Positions 16,546 to 24,309 of a stretch of 64,000 bases of DNA are shown piece by piece. A model generated the notes under the pieces. That model had not been told where the DNA came from and did no database searches. It saw only the letters and a program-made list of their open reading frames with translations. The DNA comes from Sphingomonadaceae bacterium (lineage in GTDB: Bacteria > Pseudomonadota > Alphaproteobacteria > Sphingomonadales > Sphingomonadaceae). Position numbers and translations under genes: made by a program. How positions within the stretch are numbered: the stretch's first letter is position 1; the number at the start of each line of letters is the position of its first letter. Where the stretch lies: assembly GCA_029268145.1 (NCBI GenBank), contig JAJUHA010000009.1, positions 1 through 64,000 on the forward strand, written 5' to 3'.

Positions 16546-17172
16546 TCAGGCGATCGCGGCGGTGCGGCGCCGGGCGGCAAAGCCAACGAGGCCGAAGCCT
16601 GCGATCAGCATCGCCCAGGTCGCGGGCTCTGGGATGACGCCGCCGCCGGTGTAGACGAAGACGAGCTTCTCATAGTCGGAGGAGCTGTTGAGGCCGGTGA
16701 TGGTGTTGATCGAGAAGCCGCCGACCGAATCGAGCGTGTGGACGCACATGCTGCCGACGGGCGGGGAGAAGCTGCACTCGGTCTTTTCGAAGGTCGCCCC
16801 CACCGGCTTGAAGCCCCAGGACCAGCCGTCGGCGTAGAACCAGTCGGCGCCGTTGGAGGTGGTGAAGATGCCGTTGTCGGCAGCGCCGGTGTCGGTGAAG
16901 GCGTCGACCTTTGTGGTCTGGGCCAGCACCATCAGCGTGCTGGAGCCGGTTTCGCGGCCGGCCAGCATGATGAGGCTGCCGGCGCCGCACGCGGCGAGCG
17001 TCGTTGCCGCGCTGGTGCCAAAGGGCGTGCCCATGGCGGCGGAGTAGCAGAGGCTCCAGCCGCCGCCGGTGACGGTCGCCAGCGCCACGCCGGTCTGCGG
17101 ACCGACGGGCAGGTAGGTGGCGAAGGCGGGGGCGGCGGCGAGCGCGGCGGCGAGAGCGAGAATGGTACGCAT
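16546..17172 (-). CDS. PEPxxWA-CTERM sorting-domain protein 1
   Basis: 208 residues. A signal peptide (MRTILALAAALAAAPAFA) precedes a Gly/Ser/Thr-rich extracellular domain with four to six cysteines and no recognised fold. The C-terminus has VIPEPATWAMLIAGFGLVGF and AARRR: the sorting motif PEPxxWA, a membrane helix and an Arg cluster. Exosortase cleaves such tails after export, and these proteins are linked to exopolysaccharide production in characterised bacteria. A ribosome-binding site (GGGGAGA) and a perfect sigma-54 promoter lie upstream. The four PEP-CTERM proteins of the window share tails but not bodies. Confidence 0.9.
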   Translation of the reverse strand: MRTILALAAALAAAPAFATYLPVGPQTGVALATVTGGGWSLCYSAAMGTPFGTSAATTLAACGAGSLIMLAGRETGSSTLMVLAQTTKVDAFTDTGAADNGIFTTSNGADWFYADGWSWGFKPVGATFEKTECSFSPPVGSMCVHTLDSVGGFSINTITGLNSSSDYEKLVFVYTGGGVIPEPATWAMLIAGFGLVGFAARRRTAAIA

Positions 17173-17215
17173 GAAAGTCTCCCCGTATCAGATGCGATGT
17201 TGCAGCAGAAAGGTC

Positions 17216-17231
17216 TGCAAACTTCGTGCCA
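17216..17231 (-). promoter_or_regulatory. sigma-54 -24/-12 promoter of PEP-CTERM gene 1
   Basis: On the minus strand the sequence is TTGGCACGAAGTTTGCAG: TGGCACG, four bases, TTGCA. This matches the RpoN consensus TGGCACG-N4-TTGCW exactly, with the GG and GC doublets 10 bases apart. The start of transcription would fall near 17205, giving a leader of about 30 nt before the ATG at 17172. Confidence 0.88.
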
Positions 17232-17293
17232 ATCGGGGGGTATCGGCAAGTGGCTGATTTGGCTCGCATCCGGCCTTATCACACAGGTGCGGC

Positions 17294-17310
17294 TGTCAGA
17301 TTTTCTTACA
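17294..17310. promoter_or_regulatory. 17-bp palindromic upstream element, copy 1
   Basis: TGTCAGATTTTCTTACA lies 62 bp upstream of the -24 element of PEP-CTERM gene 1. The same pattern occurs upstream of the other three PEP-CTERM genes. The position suits a sigma-54 activator (enhancer-binding protein) site. It also lies 69 bp before gyrA, which is divergent. Confidence 0.65.
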
Positions 17311-17378
17311 TAAGGCGGGGGTAGCAAGGTTATCGCCGCGTTTGCGCTGCCGGCCGAAATGGCTAGAGACGGGTGACA

Positions 17379-20084
17379 ATGGCCGAACCTGACGATCCTC
17401 CTGTCCCCCCGGTGCCGGGCGGGGACATTGCGCCCGTTTCGCTCGTCGAGGAGATGCGGGCCTCCTATCTCGACTATGCGATGTCGGTCATCGTCGCGCG
17501 CGCGCTGCCCGACGTGCGCGATGGGCTGAAGCCGGTGCACCGGCGGATCCTCCATGCGGCGAACGAGAATGGCTTCACGCCCGACAGGCCGTTCCGGAAG
17601 TCGGCCAGGATCGTCGGCGATGTCATCGGGAAATATCACCCGCATGGCGACAGCGCGGTCTATGATGCGCTGGCGCGGATGGCGCAGGACTGGTCGATGC
17701 GGCTGCCGCTCATTGACGGGCAGGGCAATTTCGGCAGCATGGACCCGGATCCGCCGGCGGCCATGCGCTACACCGAGGCGCGGCTCTCGAAGGCCGCGAT
17801 GGCGCTCCTTGCCGACATCGACAAGGCAACGGTCGACTTCCAGCCCAACTATGACGGGCAGGAGCAGGAGCCGACCGTCCTCCCCAGCCGGATCCCGAAT
17901 CTCCTCGTCAATGGCGCAGGCGGGATCGCGGTCGGCATGGCGACCAACATCGCCCCGCACAATCTCGGCGAGGTGGTCGATGCCGCCCTCGCCTTCCTCG
18001 ACGACCGGAGCCTCTCGGCGGCCGACCTCATGGCGCATGTGCCAGGCCCCGACTTCCCGACCGGCGCGCTCGTCCTCAAGACCTCGGGCCTCGTCCAGGC
18101 GATGATCACGGGGCGCGGCTCGATCATCGTGCGCGCGCGCGTGGCCCACGAGACCACGGGCGGCGCGAACCGGATCGTGATCACGGAGATTCCCTTCCAG
18201 CAGGGGAAGGCGGCGCTTGTTGAGAAGATTGCCGAGGCGGTCAAGGACAAGCGGATCGAGGGCGTCTCGGACCTGCGCGACGAATCCAACCGCGAGGGCG
18301 TCAGGATCGTCCTCGACCTCCGCCGCGACGCCGTGCCGGACGTCGTCATCAACCAGCTGTTCCGCCACACGCCGGCGCAGGGCTCGTTCGCGGTCAACAT
18401 GCTGGCACTCCGGGGCGGGCGGCCCGAGCAGCTGAACCTGCGCGACATGGTGGAGGCCTTCCTCACCTTCCGCGAGGACGTGGTGACGCGGCGGTCGCGC
18501 TTCGAGCTCGAGAAGGCGCGCGAACGGGCCCATGTCCTGCTCGGGCTGGTGGTCGCCGTCGAGAATCTCGACGAGGTGGTCCAGACCATCCGGGCGAGCG
18601 CGACACCGGCCGAGGCGCGCGCGGCGCTTCTCGCGCGGGAATGGCCCGTCGCGGGCATCGCCCCCTATCTCCGGCTGGTCGACGCCGCCGAGCTCGAGCT
18701 CGAGGGCGAGGATCTGACGGCCCCGACCTACCGGCTCTCCGAGGCGCAGGTGCGCGCCATCCTCGATCTCCGGCTGCACCGGCTGACCGCGCTGGGGCGG
18801 GAGGAGATCGGCGCGGAGCTCGAGACGCTCGGCCGCCGGATCGCCGACCTGCTCGCGATCCTCGGCAGCCGGGCGCGCCTGGTCGAGGTGATCCGCGACG
18901 AGCTTCGCGAGGTCCGCGAGGCGTTCGCCACGCCGCGCCGCACCGAAATCGTCGAGGCCGACGACGTCGACGACGAGGATCTCATCGCCCGCGAGGACAT
19001 GGTGGTGACCGTGACGGCAACGGGCTGGATCAAGCGCACCGCGCTCATGACCTACCGGGCGCAGAAGCGCGGCGGCAAGGGCCGAACCGGCATGGCCACC
19101 AAGGAAGAGGATGTGGTGACCGAGCTGTTCGTCGCGTCCACGCACGCGCCGGTCCTGTTCTTCTCCTCGGCCGGCAAGGTCTATCGGCTGAAGGTGTGGC
19201 GCCTGCCCGAAGGCGGGCCAGCCACCCGGGGCCGGGCCATGGCGAACCTGCTGCCGCTCGAGCCGGGGGAGACGATCACGACGGTGCTCCCCCTGCCCGA
19301 GGACGAGAGCGAGTGGAGCCGGCTCCATGTCCTGTTCGCGACGGCCCGCGGCCTGGTGCGGCGCAACAGCATGGACGCCTTCGCCAGCATTCCCGCGAAC
19401 GGCAAGATCGCGATGCGGTTCGAGGAGAGGACCGACGACCGCCTCATCGGCGTGGTGCTGTGCCACGAGAGCCAGGATGTGCTGCTCGCCGCCCGTTCGG
19501 GAAAGGCGATCCGCTTCGAGGTGACGGCCGTGCGCGAGTTCCAGTCCCGCACCTCGACCGGCGTCAAGGGCATGGACCTCGAGGAGGGCGACGCGCTCAT
19601 TTCGGTCTCGGTGCTGAACCGGGTGGGGACCAGCGCCGAGGAGCGGGAGGCCTATCTGCGCTCGGCGCCCTGGAAGTCGGCACCGCAGCCGCTCGAGGGG
19701 CTCTCGCCGGAGCGCTTCGCCGAGCTGCAGAAGCGCGAGCAGTTCATCCTGACCATCACTGCCAACGGCTATGGCAAGCGCTCGTCCGCCTACGAGTATC
19801 GGCGGACCAACCGCGGCGGCAAGGGAATCGTCAGCATCGACACCTCGGCCAGGAACGGCCATGTGGTGGCGAGCTTCCCGGTGGAGCCGACCGAGCAGCT
19901 GATGCTGGTGACCAACCAGGGCAAGCTCATCCGCATGGGCGTCGCCGACATCCGCATCGCCGGCCGCGCGACCATGGGGGTGACGCTGTTCAAGGTGGCG
20001 GACGACGAGCAGGTGGTCTCGGCGGCGCGAATCCGCGACAGCGAGGAGGGCGACGACGGGGAGGCCGGGGACCGCCCGGCATGA
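17379..20084 (+). CDS. gyrA: DNA gyrase subunit A
   Basis: About 901 residues, type IIA topoisomerase A subunit. The N-terminal block [20 protein letters not shown] and [10 protein letters not shown], and [20 protein letters not shown], are characteristic of GyrA. The catalytic tyrosine is in [12 protein letters not shown] (about residue 130). The quinolone region reads [19 protein letters not shown], with the susceptible-type Ser and Asp at the positions equivalent to E. coli 83 and 87. C-terminal beta-pinwheel repeats follow, including a GyrA-box-like [11 protein letters not shown] and a second at NRGGKGIV. The start is ATG 17379 or GTG 17373. The stop overlaps the tsaD start (ATGA), an unusual operon partner for gyrA. 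Confidence 0.95.
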   Translation: MAEPDDPPVPPVPGGDIAPVSLVEEMRASYLDYAMSVIVARALPDVRDGLKPVHRRILHAANENGFTPDRPFRKSARIVGDVIGKYHPHGDSAVYDALARMAQDWSMRLPLIDGQGNFGSMDPDPPAAMRYTEARLSKAAMALLADIDKATVDFQPNYDGQEQEPTVLPSRIPNLLVNGAGGIAVGMATNIAPHNLGEVVDAALAFLDDRSLSAADLMAHVPGPDFPTGALVLKTSGLVQAMITGRGSIIVRARVAHETTGGANRIVITEIPFQQGKAALVEKIAEAVKDKRIEGVSDLRDESNREGVRIVLDLRRDAVPDVVINQLFRHTPAQGSFAVNMLALRGGRPEQLNLRDMVEAFLTFREDVVTRRSRFELEKARERAHVLLGLVVAVENLDEVVQTIRASATPAEARAALLAREWPVAGIAPYLRLVDAAELELEGEDLTAPTYRLSEAQVRAILDLRLHRLTALGREEIGAELETLGRRIADLLAILGSRARLVEVIRDELREVREAFATPRRTEIVEADDVDDEDLIAREDMVVTVTATGWIKRTALMTYRAQKRGGKGRTGMATKEEDVVTELFVASTHAPVLFFSSAGKVYRLKVWRLPEGGPATRGRAMANLLPLEPGETITTVLPLPEDESEWSRLHVLFATARGLVRRNSMDAFASIPANGKIAMRFEERTDDRLIGVVLCHESQDVLLAARSGKAIRFEVTAVREFQSRTSTGVKGMDLEEGDALISVSVLNRVGTSAEEREAYLRSAPWKSAPQPLEGLSPERFAELQKREQFILTITANGYGKRSSAYEYRRTNRGGKGIVSIDTSARNGHVVASFPVEPTEQLMLVTNQGKLIRMGVADIRIAGRATMGVTLFKVADDEQVVSAARIRDSEEGDDGEAGDRPA

Positions 20085-21112
20085 TCGTGCTCGGCCTCGA
20101 GTCGAGCTGCGACGAGACGGCGGCGGCGATCGTCTCCTCCGACAGGCGGATCCGCGCGAGCCGGGTGGCCGCGCAGATGGAGCTGCACCGGCCCTTCGGC
20201 GGTGTGGTGCCCGAGCTTGCCGCGCGCGCCCATGTCGAGCGGCTGGCCCCCATGGTGGAGGCCGTGCTGGCGGAGGCCGGGCTCGCGCTCGACGCGGTCG
20301 ACGCCGTGGCGGCAACCGCCGGCCCCGGGCTCGTCGGCGCCGTGATGGTGGGCCTCGTCTCGGGCCAGGCGCTCGCCTTTGCGGCCGGCCGGCCGTTCGT
20401 GCCGGTCAACCATCTCGAGGCCCATGCGCTCTCCCCCCGGCTGGTGGAGCCCGGGCTCGGCTTCCCCTATCTGCTGCTCCTCGTCTCGGGCGGGCATTGC
20501 CAGCTCCTCGGCGTGGAGGCGGTGGGGCGCTACCGGCGGCTGGCGACCACCATCGACGATGCCGCCGGCGAAGCATTCGACAAGGTGGCGAAGCTGCTCG
20601 GCCTCGGCTTTCCCGGCGGGCCGGCGGTGGAGCAGGCAGCGCGCGAGGGCGACCCGGCAGCCGTCCCGCTTCCCCGTCCACTGGTCGGCTCGGGCGAGCC
20701 GCACTTCAGCTTCGCCGGGCTCAAGACCGCGGTGCTGCGCGCGGTTGAGGGCGGGCACCACCGCACGGCCGACCTTGCCGCGAGCTTCCAGGCCGCGGTC
20801 ACCGACTGCCTCATCGACCGGACCAGGCGGGCGCTCGGCACCTTCCCCGCAGCACGCGCGCTGGTCGCGGCCGGCGGGGTCGCCGCCAACGCAACCATCC
20901 GCGCAGCGCTCGGCCGGCTTGCCGCGCAGCACGGCCTGCCGCTGGTGGTGCCGCCGCCGGCGCTGTGCACCGACAATGCCGCGATGGTCGCCTGGGCCGC
21001 GATCGAGCGCCGCAACGCCGGCCTCGCCGACGACCCGGACATGGCGGCGCGGCCGCGCTGGCCGCTCGATCCCGCCGCCGAGCCGGTGCGCGGCGCCGGA
21101 GTGAAGGCATGA
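20081..21112 (+). CDS. tsaD: tRNA N6-adenosine threonylcarbamoyltransferase TsaD
   Basis: 343 residues. TsaD (Kae1/Gcp) transfers the threonylcarbamoyl group from TC-AMP to A37 of ANN-decoding tRNAs, with TsaB and TsaE. The start [20 protein letters not shown] is the ASKHA signature of the family, the metal-binding pair is in NHLEAHALS (His about 110 and 114), and [43 protein letters not shown] and the metal Asp in [10 protein letters not shown] are all present. It is translationally coupled on both sides (ATGA with gyrA, ATGA with gpsA). Confidence 0.97.
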   Translation: MIVLGLESSCDETAAAIVSSDRRIRASRVAAQMELHRPFGGVVPELAARAHVERLAPMVEAVLAEAGLALDAVDAVAATAGPGLVGAVMVGLVSGQALAFAAGRPFVPVNHLEAHALSPRLVEPGLGFPYLLLLVSGGHCQLLGVEAVGRYRRLATTIDDAAGEAFDKVAKLLGLGFPGGPAVEQAAREGDPAAVPLPRPLVGSGEPHFSFAGLKTAVLRAVEGGHHRTADLAASFQAAVTDCLIDRTRRALGTFPAARALVAAGGVAANATIRAALGRLAAQHGLPLVVPPPALCTDNAAMVAWAAIERRNAGLADDPDMAARPRWPLDPAAEPVRGAGVKA

Positions 21113-22098
21113 TCGCCGTTCTCGGCGCGGGCGCGTGGGGCACCGCGCTCGCCCAGGCGATGGCCCGTGACGGCACGCCCGTGCTGCTCTGGGCCCGCGA
21201 GCCCGAAGTGGCGGAGGCGATCAACGCCGGCCACGAGAACCCCCTGTTCCTGCCCGGCCGCACGCTCCACCCCGCCATCCGCGCGACGGCGGACCTGGCA
21301 GCCCTCGCCCGCGAGGCGGCGGGGCGGCCCTGGCTCGTGGTCGTTCCCGCGCAGCATGTGCGCGGCATCCTCGGCGGCCTCGACTGCCGGGCGGCCGAAG
21401 TGCTGGTTCTGTGCGCCAAGGGCATCGAGGCGGCGACCGGCAGGCTCATGACCGAAGTCGCCGCCGAGGCGGCGCCGGGCGTGCCGCTCGCAGTGCTGTC
21501 CGGGCCGAGCTTCGCCGCCGATGTCGCGGCCGGCTTTCCGACTGCAGTGACCCTGGCAGCGCCGACCCTGGCCGAGGCGGCTGCCCTTGCGCAGCGCCTC
21601 GCCAGGCCCGGCCTGCGGCCCTATGCCGCCGACGACATGATCGGCGCCGAAGTGGGCGGTGCGGTCAAGAATGTGCTCGCCATCGCCTGCGGCGTGGTGG
21701 TGGGGGCGGGGCTTGGCGACAGCGCCCGCGCCGCGCTGGTTGCCCGCGGATTTGCCGAGATGACGCGCTTCGCGGTGGCCCGCGGCGGGCGGGCGGAGAC
21801 GCTGGCCGGGCTGTCGGGCCTTGGCGACCTGGTGCTGACCTGCGGCAGCCTGCAGTCGCGCAACATGTCGCTTGGCGCAGCGCTGGGCCGCGGCGTGCCG
21901 GCGGCAGATGCGCTTGCCGGCCGGCTCTCTGTTGCCGAAGGGGCAGCGACGGCGCCGGTCCTGGTGCGGGAGGCAGCGCGGCTCGGCGTGGAGATGCCGA
22001 TCTGCGCGGCGGTTGCCGCGCTGCTCGAGGGGCGGGTGACGGCGGCGGACGTGACCGAACAGCTCCTCGCGCGGCCACTCAGGCCCGACGGCGCCTGA
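21109..22098 (+). CDS. gpsA: glycerol-3-phosphate dehydrogenase [NAD(P)+]
   Basis: 329 residues. GpsA reduces dihydroxyacetone phosphate to sn-glycerol-3-phosphate for phospholipid synthesis in the cytoplasm. The Rossmann motif GAGAWGTALAQ is at residues 5-15. Family signatures follow: ENPLFLPGRTL, CAKGIEAATG, VLSGPSFAADVAAGFPTAVT, the catalytic-Lys region EVGGAVKNVLAIACG and LSGLGDLVLTCGSLQSRNMS. The pairing tsaD-gpsA is common in Alphaproteobacteria. It begins inside the tsaD stop and is the last gene of the gyrA-tsaD-gpsA run. Confidence 0.96.
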   Translation: MIAVLGAGAWGTALAQAMARDGTPVLLWAREPEVAEAINAGHENPLFLPGRTLHPAIRATADLAALAREAAGRPWLVVVPAQHVRGILGGLDCRAAEVLVLCAKGIEAATGRLMTEVAAEAAPGVPLAVLSGPSFAADVAAGFPTAVTLAAPTLAEAAALAQRLARPGLRPYAADDMIGAEVGGAVKNVLAIACGVVVGAGLGDSARAALVARGFAEMTRFAVARGGRAETLAGLSGLGDLVLTCGSLQSRNMSLGAALGRGVPAADALAGRLSVAEGAATAPVLVREAARLGVEMPICAAVAALLEGRVTAADVTEQLLARPLRPDGA

Positions 22099-22215
22099 GC
22101 AGCCGGCCGTCGCGCTGTCACGCGAACGTCACCGGATCCTCATCGCCCTGTCATTGCCTCAACATATGGGGGTCTCTCATCGACGAGCCCACAAGGCGGC
22201 TTGCACAGAGGGCCT

Positions 22216-23151
22216 ATGGCGACGCGACCGGCGGCTTGCCCGCCCCAGAGCCTTCCGAGAGCAGATGCGGTCCCGACGGGTGACGCGCCCGGGGTTGCGC
22301 TTCGGGTTGTCCCCGGCCGGGGGCCGGCCTGGCTTCACGAGGAGGATGGCGACGAGCGGCCCGCGAAGCTCCGGGTGCGCACGGTCTTCATCTCCGACAT
22401 TCATCTCGGCACGCCGGGGTGCAATGCCGACCTGCTGTGGGACTTCCTCCATTCGGTGAAGTGCGAGACGCTCTACCTCGTCGGCGACATCATCGACGGC
22501 TGGCGGCTGAAGCGCGGCTGGTACTGGCCCACGCGCCACAATGACGTGGTCCGCCGGGTGATGAAGATGGCCAAGAAGGGCACGCGGGTCGTCTACATCC
22601 CGGGCAACCATGACGAGGTGCTGCGCGACTTCGTCGGCCTCTCGTTCGGCGACATCGAGATCGTGGCGGAAGCCGTGCACGAGACGGCGGATGGCCGCAG
22701 GCTGCTGGTGCTGCACGGCGACGAGTTCGATGGCGTGGTGCTCTACGCCCGCTGGCTCGCCTTCCTCGGCGACCATGCCTATGCGCTGCTGCTGCGGCTC
22801 AACATCTGGTTCAACGCGGCGCGGCGCGCGCTCGGGCTTCCCTACTGGTCGCTCTCGGCGCATCTGAAGCACCGGGTGAAGCGGGCGGTCGAGTTCATCT
22901 CCGCCTTCGAGGAAGCGGTGGCGCACGCGGCCGAGCGGCGCGGTGCCGATGGGGTGGTCTGCGGCCATATCCATTCGGCCGAGATCCGCCAGATGGGCGC
23001 CATCACCTACTACAACGACGGGGACTGGGTGGAGAGCTGCACGGCGCTCGTCGAGCACCATGACGGGCGGATGGAGCTCATCGACTGGGCAGCGCGCAAG
23101 CGCGCCGAGGCCCTGGCGCCGGCGCGCCGGCGGGCAGCCGTTGCCGGCTGA
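22216..23151 (+). CDS. UDP-2,3-diacylglucosamine diphosphatase-like metallophosphoesterase
   Basis: 311 residues from ATG 22216, chosen because AGAGGG lies just upstream; a TTG at 22201 is in frame. The calcineurin-type metal motifs run in order: FISDIHLG, GDIIDGW, PGNHDE, LHGDEFDG and CGHIHSAEI. YWPTRHNDVVRRVMKMAKKG between the second and third motif is typical of the LpxH-related family that hydrolyses UDP-2,3-diacylglucosamine in lipid A synthesis, although the true substrate of this alphaproteobacterial branch is less certain. The N-terminal 55 residues are an extra Pro-rich stretch. A glycosyltransferase gene follows within 8 bp. Confidence 0.82.
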   Translation: MATRPAACPPQSLPRADAVPTGDAPGVALRVVPGRGPAWLHEEDGDERPAKLRVRTVFISDIHLGTPGCNADLLWDFLHSVKCETLYLVGDIIDGWRLKRGWYWPTRHNDVVRRVMKMAKKGTRVVYIPGNHDEVLRDFVGLSFGDIEIVAEAVHETADGRRLLVLHGDEFDGVVLYARWLAFLGDHAYALLLRLNIWFNAARRALGLPYWSLSAHLKHRVKRAVEFISAFEEAVAHAAERRGADGVVCGHIHSAEIRQMGAITYYNDGDWVESCTALVEHHDGRMELIDWAARKRAEALAPARRRAAVAG

Positions 23152-23158
23152 GGCCGGG

Positions 23159-24265
23159 GTGGCCGGGGAGGCGCCGTCGAGCCAGCTGCGGCTGGCGCTG
23201 GTGACGGATGCCTGGTCGCCGCAGGTCAATGGCGTGGTGCGGACCCTTCAGACCACGGTCGAGCGGCTGCGGGCGCACGGCGGCGACGTGCTCGTCATCT
23301 CGCCGGACCGGTTCCCCTCGCTTCCCTGCCCCACCTACCCCGAGATCCGGCTGGCACTGACCAGGCCTGGCGCGGTCGGCCGGCTGATTGAGGCGCATCG
23401 GGCCAACGCAGTGCACATCGCGACCGAAGGGCCGCTGGGGCTTGCGGCACGGCGCCATTGCCTCCGGGTGCGGCGCACCTTCACGACGAGCTTCCACACC
23501 CGCTTTCCCGACTATGTCGAGGCGCGGACCGGCATTCCGGCGCGGTTCGGCTGGACCTTCCTCTCCTGGTTCCACCGGCCGGCCCGGGCGGTGCTGGTGG
23601 CAACGCCGACGCTCGCTGCCGAGCTTGCCGGCCATGGCCTCAAGCAGACGCGGATCTGGTCGCGCGGAGTCGACCTCGCCCGGTTCCGTGCCGGATTGCC
23701 GGCACCGGCCGCCTATGCCGGTCTCGCGCGGCCGATCCTCCTCAACGTGGGGCGGGTGGCGGTCGAGAAGAACCTCGAGGCCTTCCTGTCGCTCGATGTG
23801 CCCGGCTCCAAGGTGGTGGTGGGCGATGGCCCGGCGCTCGCCGGCCTCAAGGCGCGGTTTCCCGACGCCCTGTTCCTTGGTGCCCTTTCGGGCGAAGCGC
23901 TGGCGCGGGCCTATGCCGGCGCCGACCTCTTCGTCTTTCCGAGCCGAACCGACACCTTCGGGCTGGTACTCGTCGAGGCCATGGCCAGCGGGCTTCCCGT
24001 TGCCGCCTACCCGGTGCCCGGCCCGCTCGACGTGGTCGCCGACAGCGGTGCCGGCGTGCTCGACGAGGATCTGGGCGCGGCCGTGATCGCAGCACTCCGG
24101 ATCCCGCGGGCGGCCGCGCTGGCGCGGGCTCGCGACTTCAGCTGGGACGCCGCCGTCGGCCAGTTCGAGGCCGCGCTCGAGGACTGTTTCGGAGTCGTTC
24201 CCCACCGGCGGCGCTGGCTGCGGCGGGGTCCCCCCGCTCCCGCCGCTGTCCGCCAGGACGCCTGA
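23159..24265 (+). CDS. glycosyltransferase family 1/4 (GT-B), lipid-linked sugar type
   Basis: About 368 residues. No ATG lies near the start; GTG 23159 is chosen, and TTG 23141 or GTG 23200 are alternatives. The N-domain begins LRLALVTDAWSPQVNGVVRT and has HIATEGPLGLAARR and TSFHTRFPDYVEAR. The C-domain has LNVGRVAVEKNLEAFLSLDV, VVGDGPALAGLKARFPDALF and the donor-binding motif FPSRTDTFGLVLVEAMASGL. This arrangement is close to GDP-mannose-dependent alpha-mannosyltransferases and sulfolipid or glucuronosyl-lipid synthases. Coupling to the LpxH-like gene points to envelope glycolipid synthesis, by inference. Confidence 0.82.
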   Translation: MAGEAPSSQLRLALVTDAWSPQVNGVVRTLQTTVERLRAHGGDVLVISPDRFPSLPCPTYPEIRLALTRPGAVGRLIEAHRANAVHIATEGPLGLAARRHCLRVRRTFTTSFHTRFPDYVEARTGIPARFGWTFLSWFHRPARAVLVATPTLAAELAGHGLKQTRIWSRGVDLARFRAGLPAPAAYAGLARPILLNVGRVAVEKNLEAFLSLDVPGSKVVVGDGPALAGLKARFPDALFLGALSGEALARAYAGADLFVFPSRTDTFGLVLVEAMASGLPVAAYPVPGPLDVVADSGAGVLDEDLGAAVIAALRIPRAAALARARDFSWDAAVGQFEAALEDCFGVVPHRRRWLRRGPPAPAAVRQDA

Positions 24266-24309
24266 GCCCGCCTTCCCCCCCTCCGCAGCGCTCCCCGCTT
24301 CCTCCGTCC

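Noticed and set aside
16932-20315. Long minus-strand open frame opposite gyrA (about 1127 codons)
   Set aside because: It mirrors the gyrA codon pattern and has no domain signature. gyrA on the plus strand is unmistakable.
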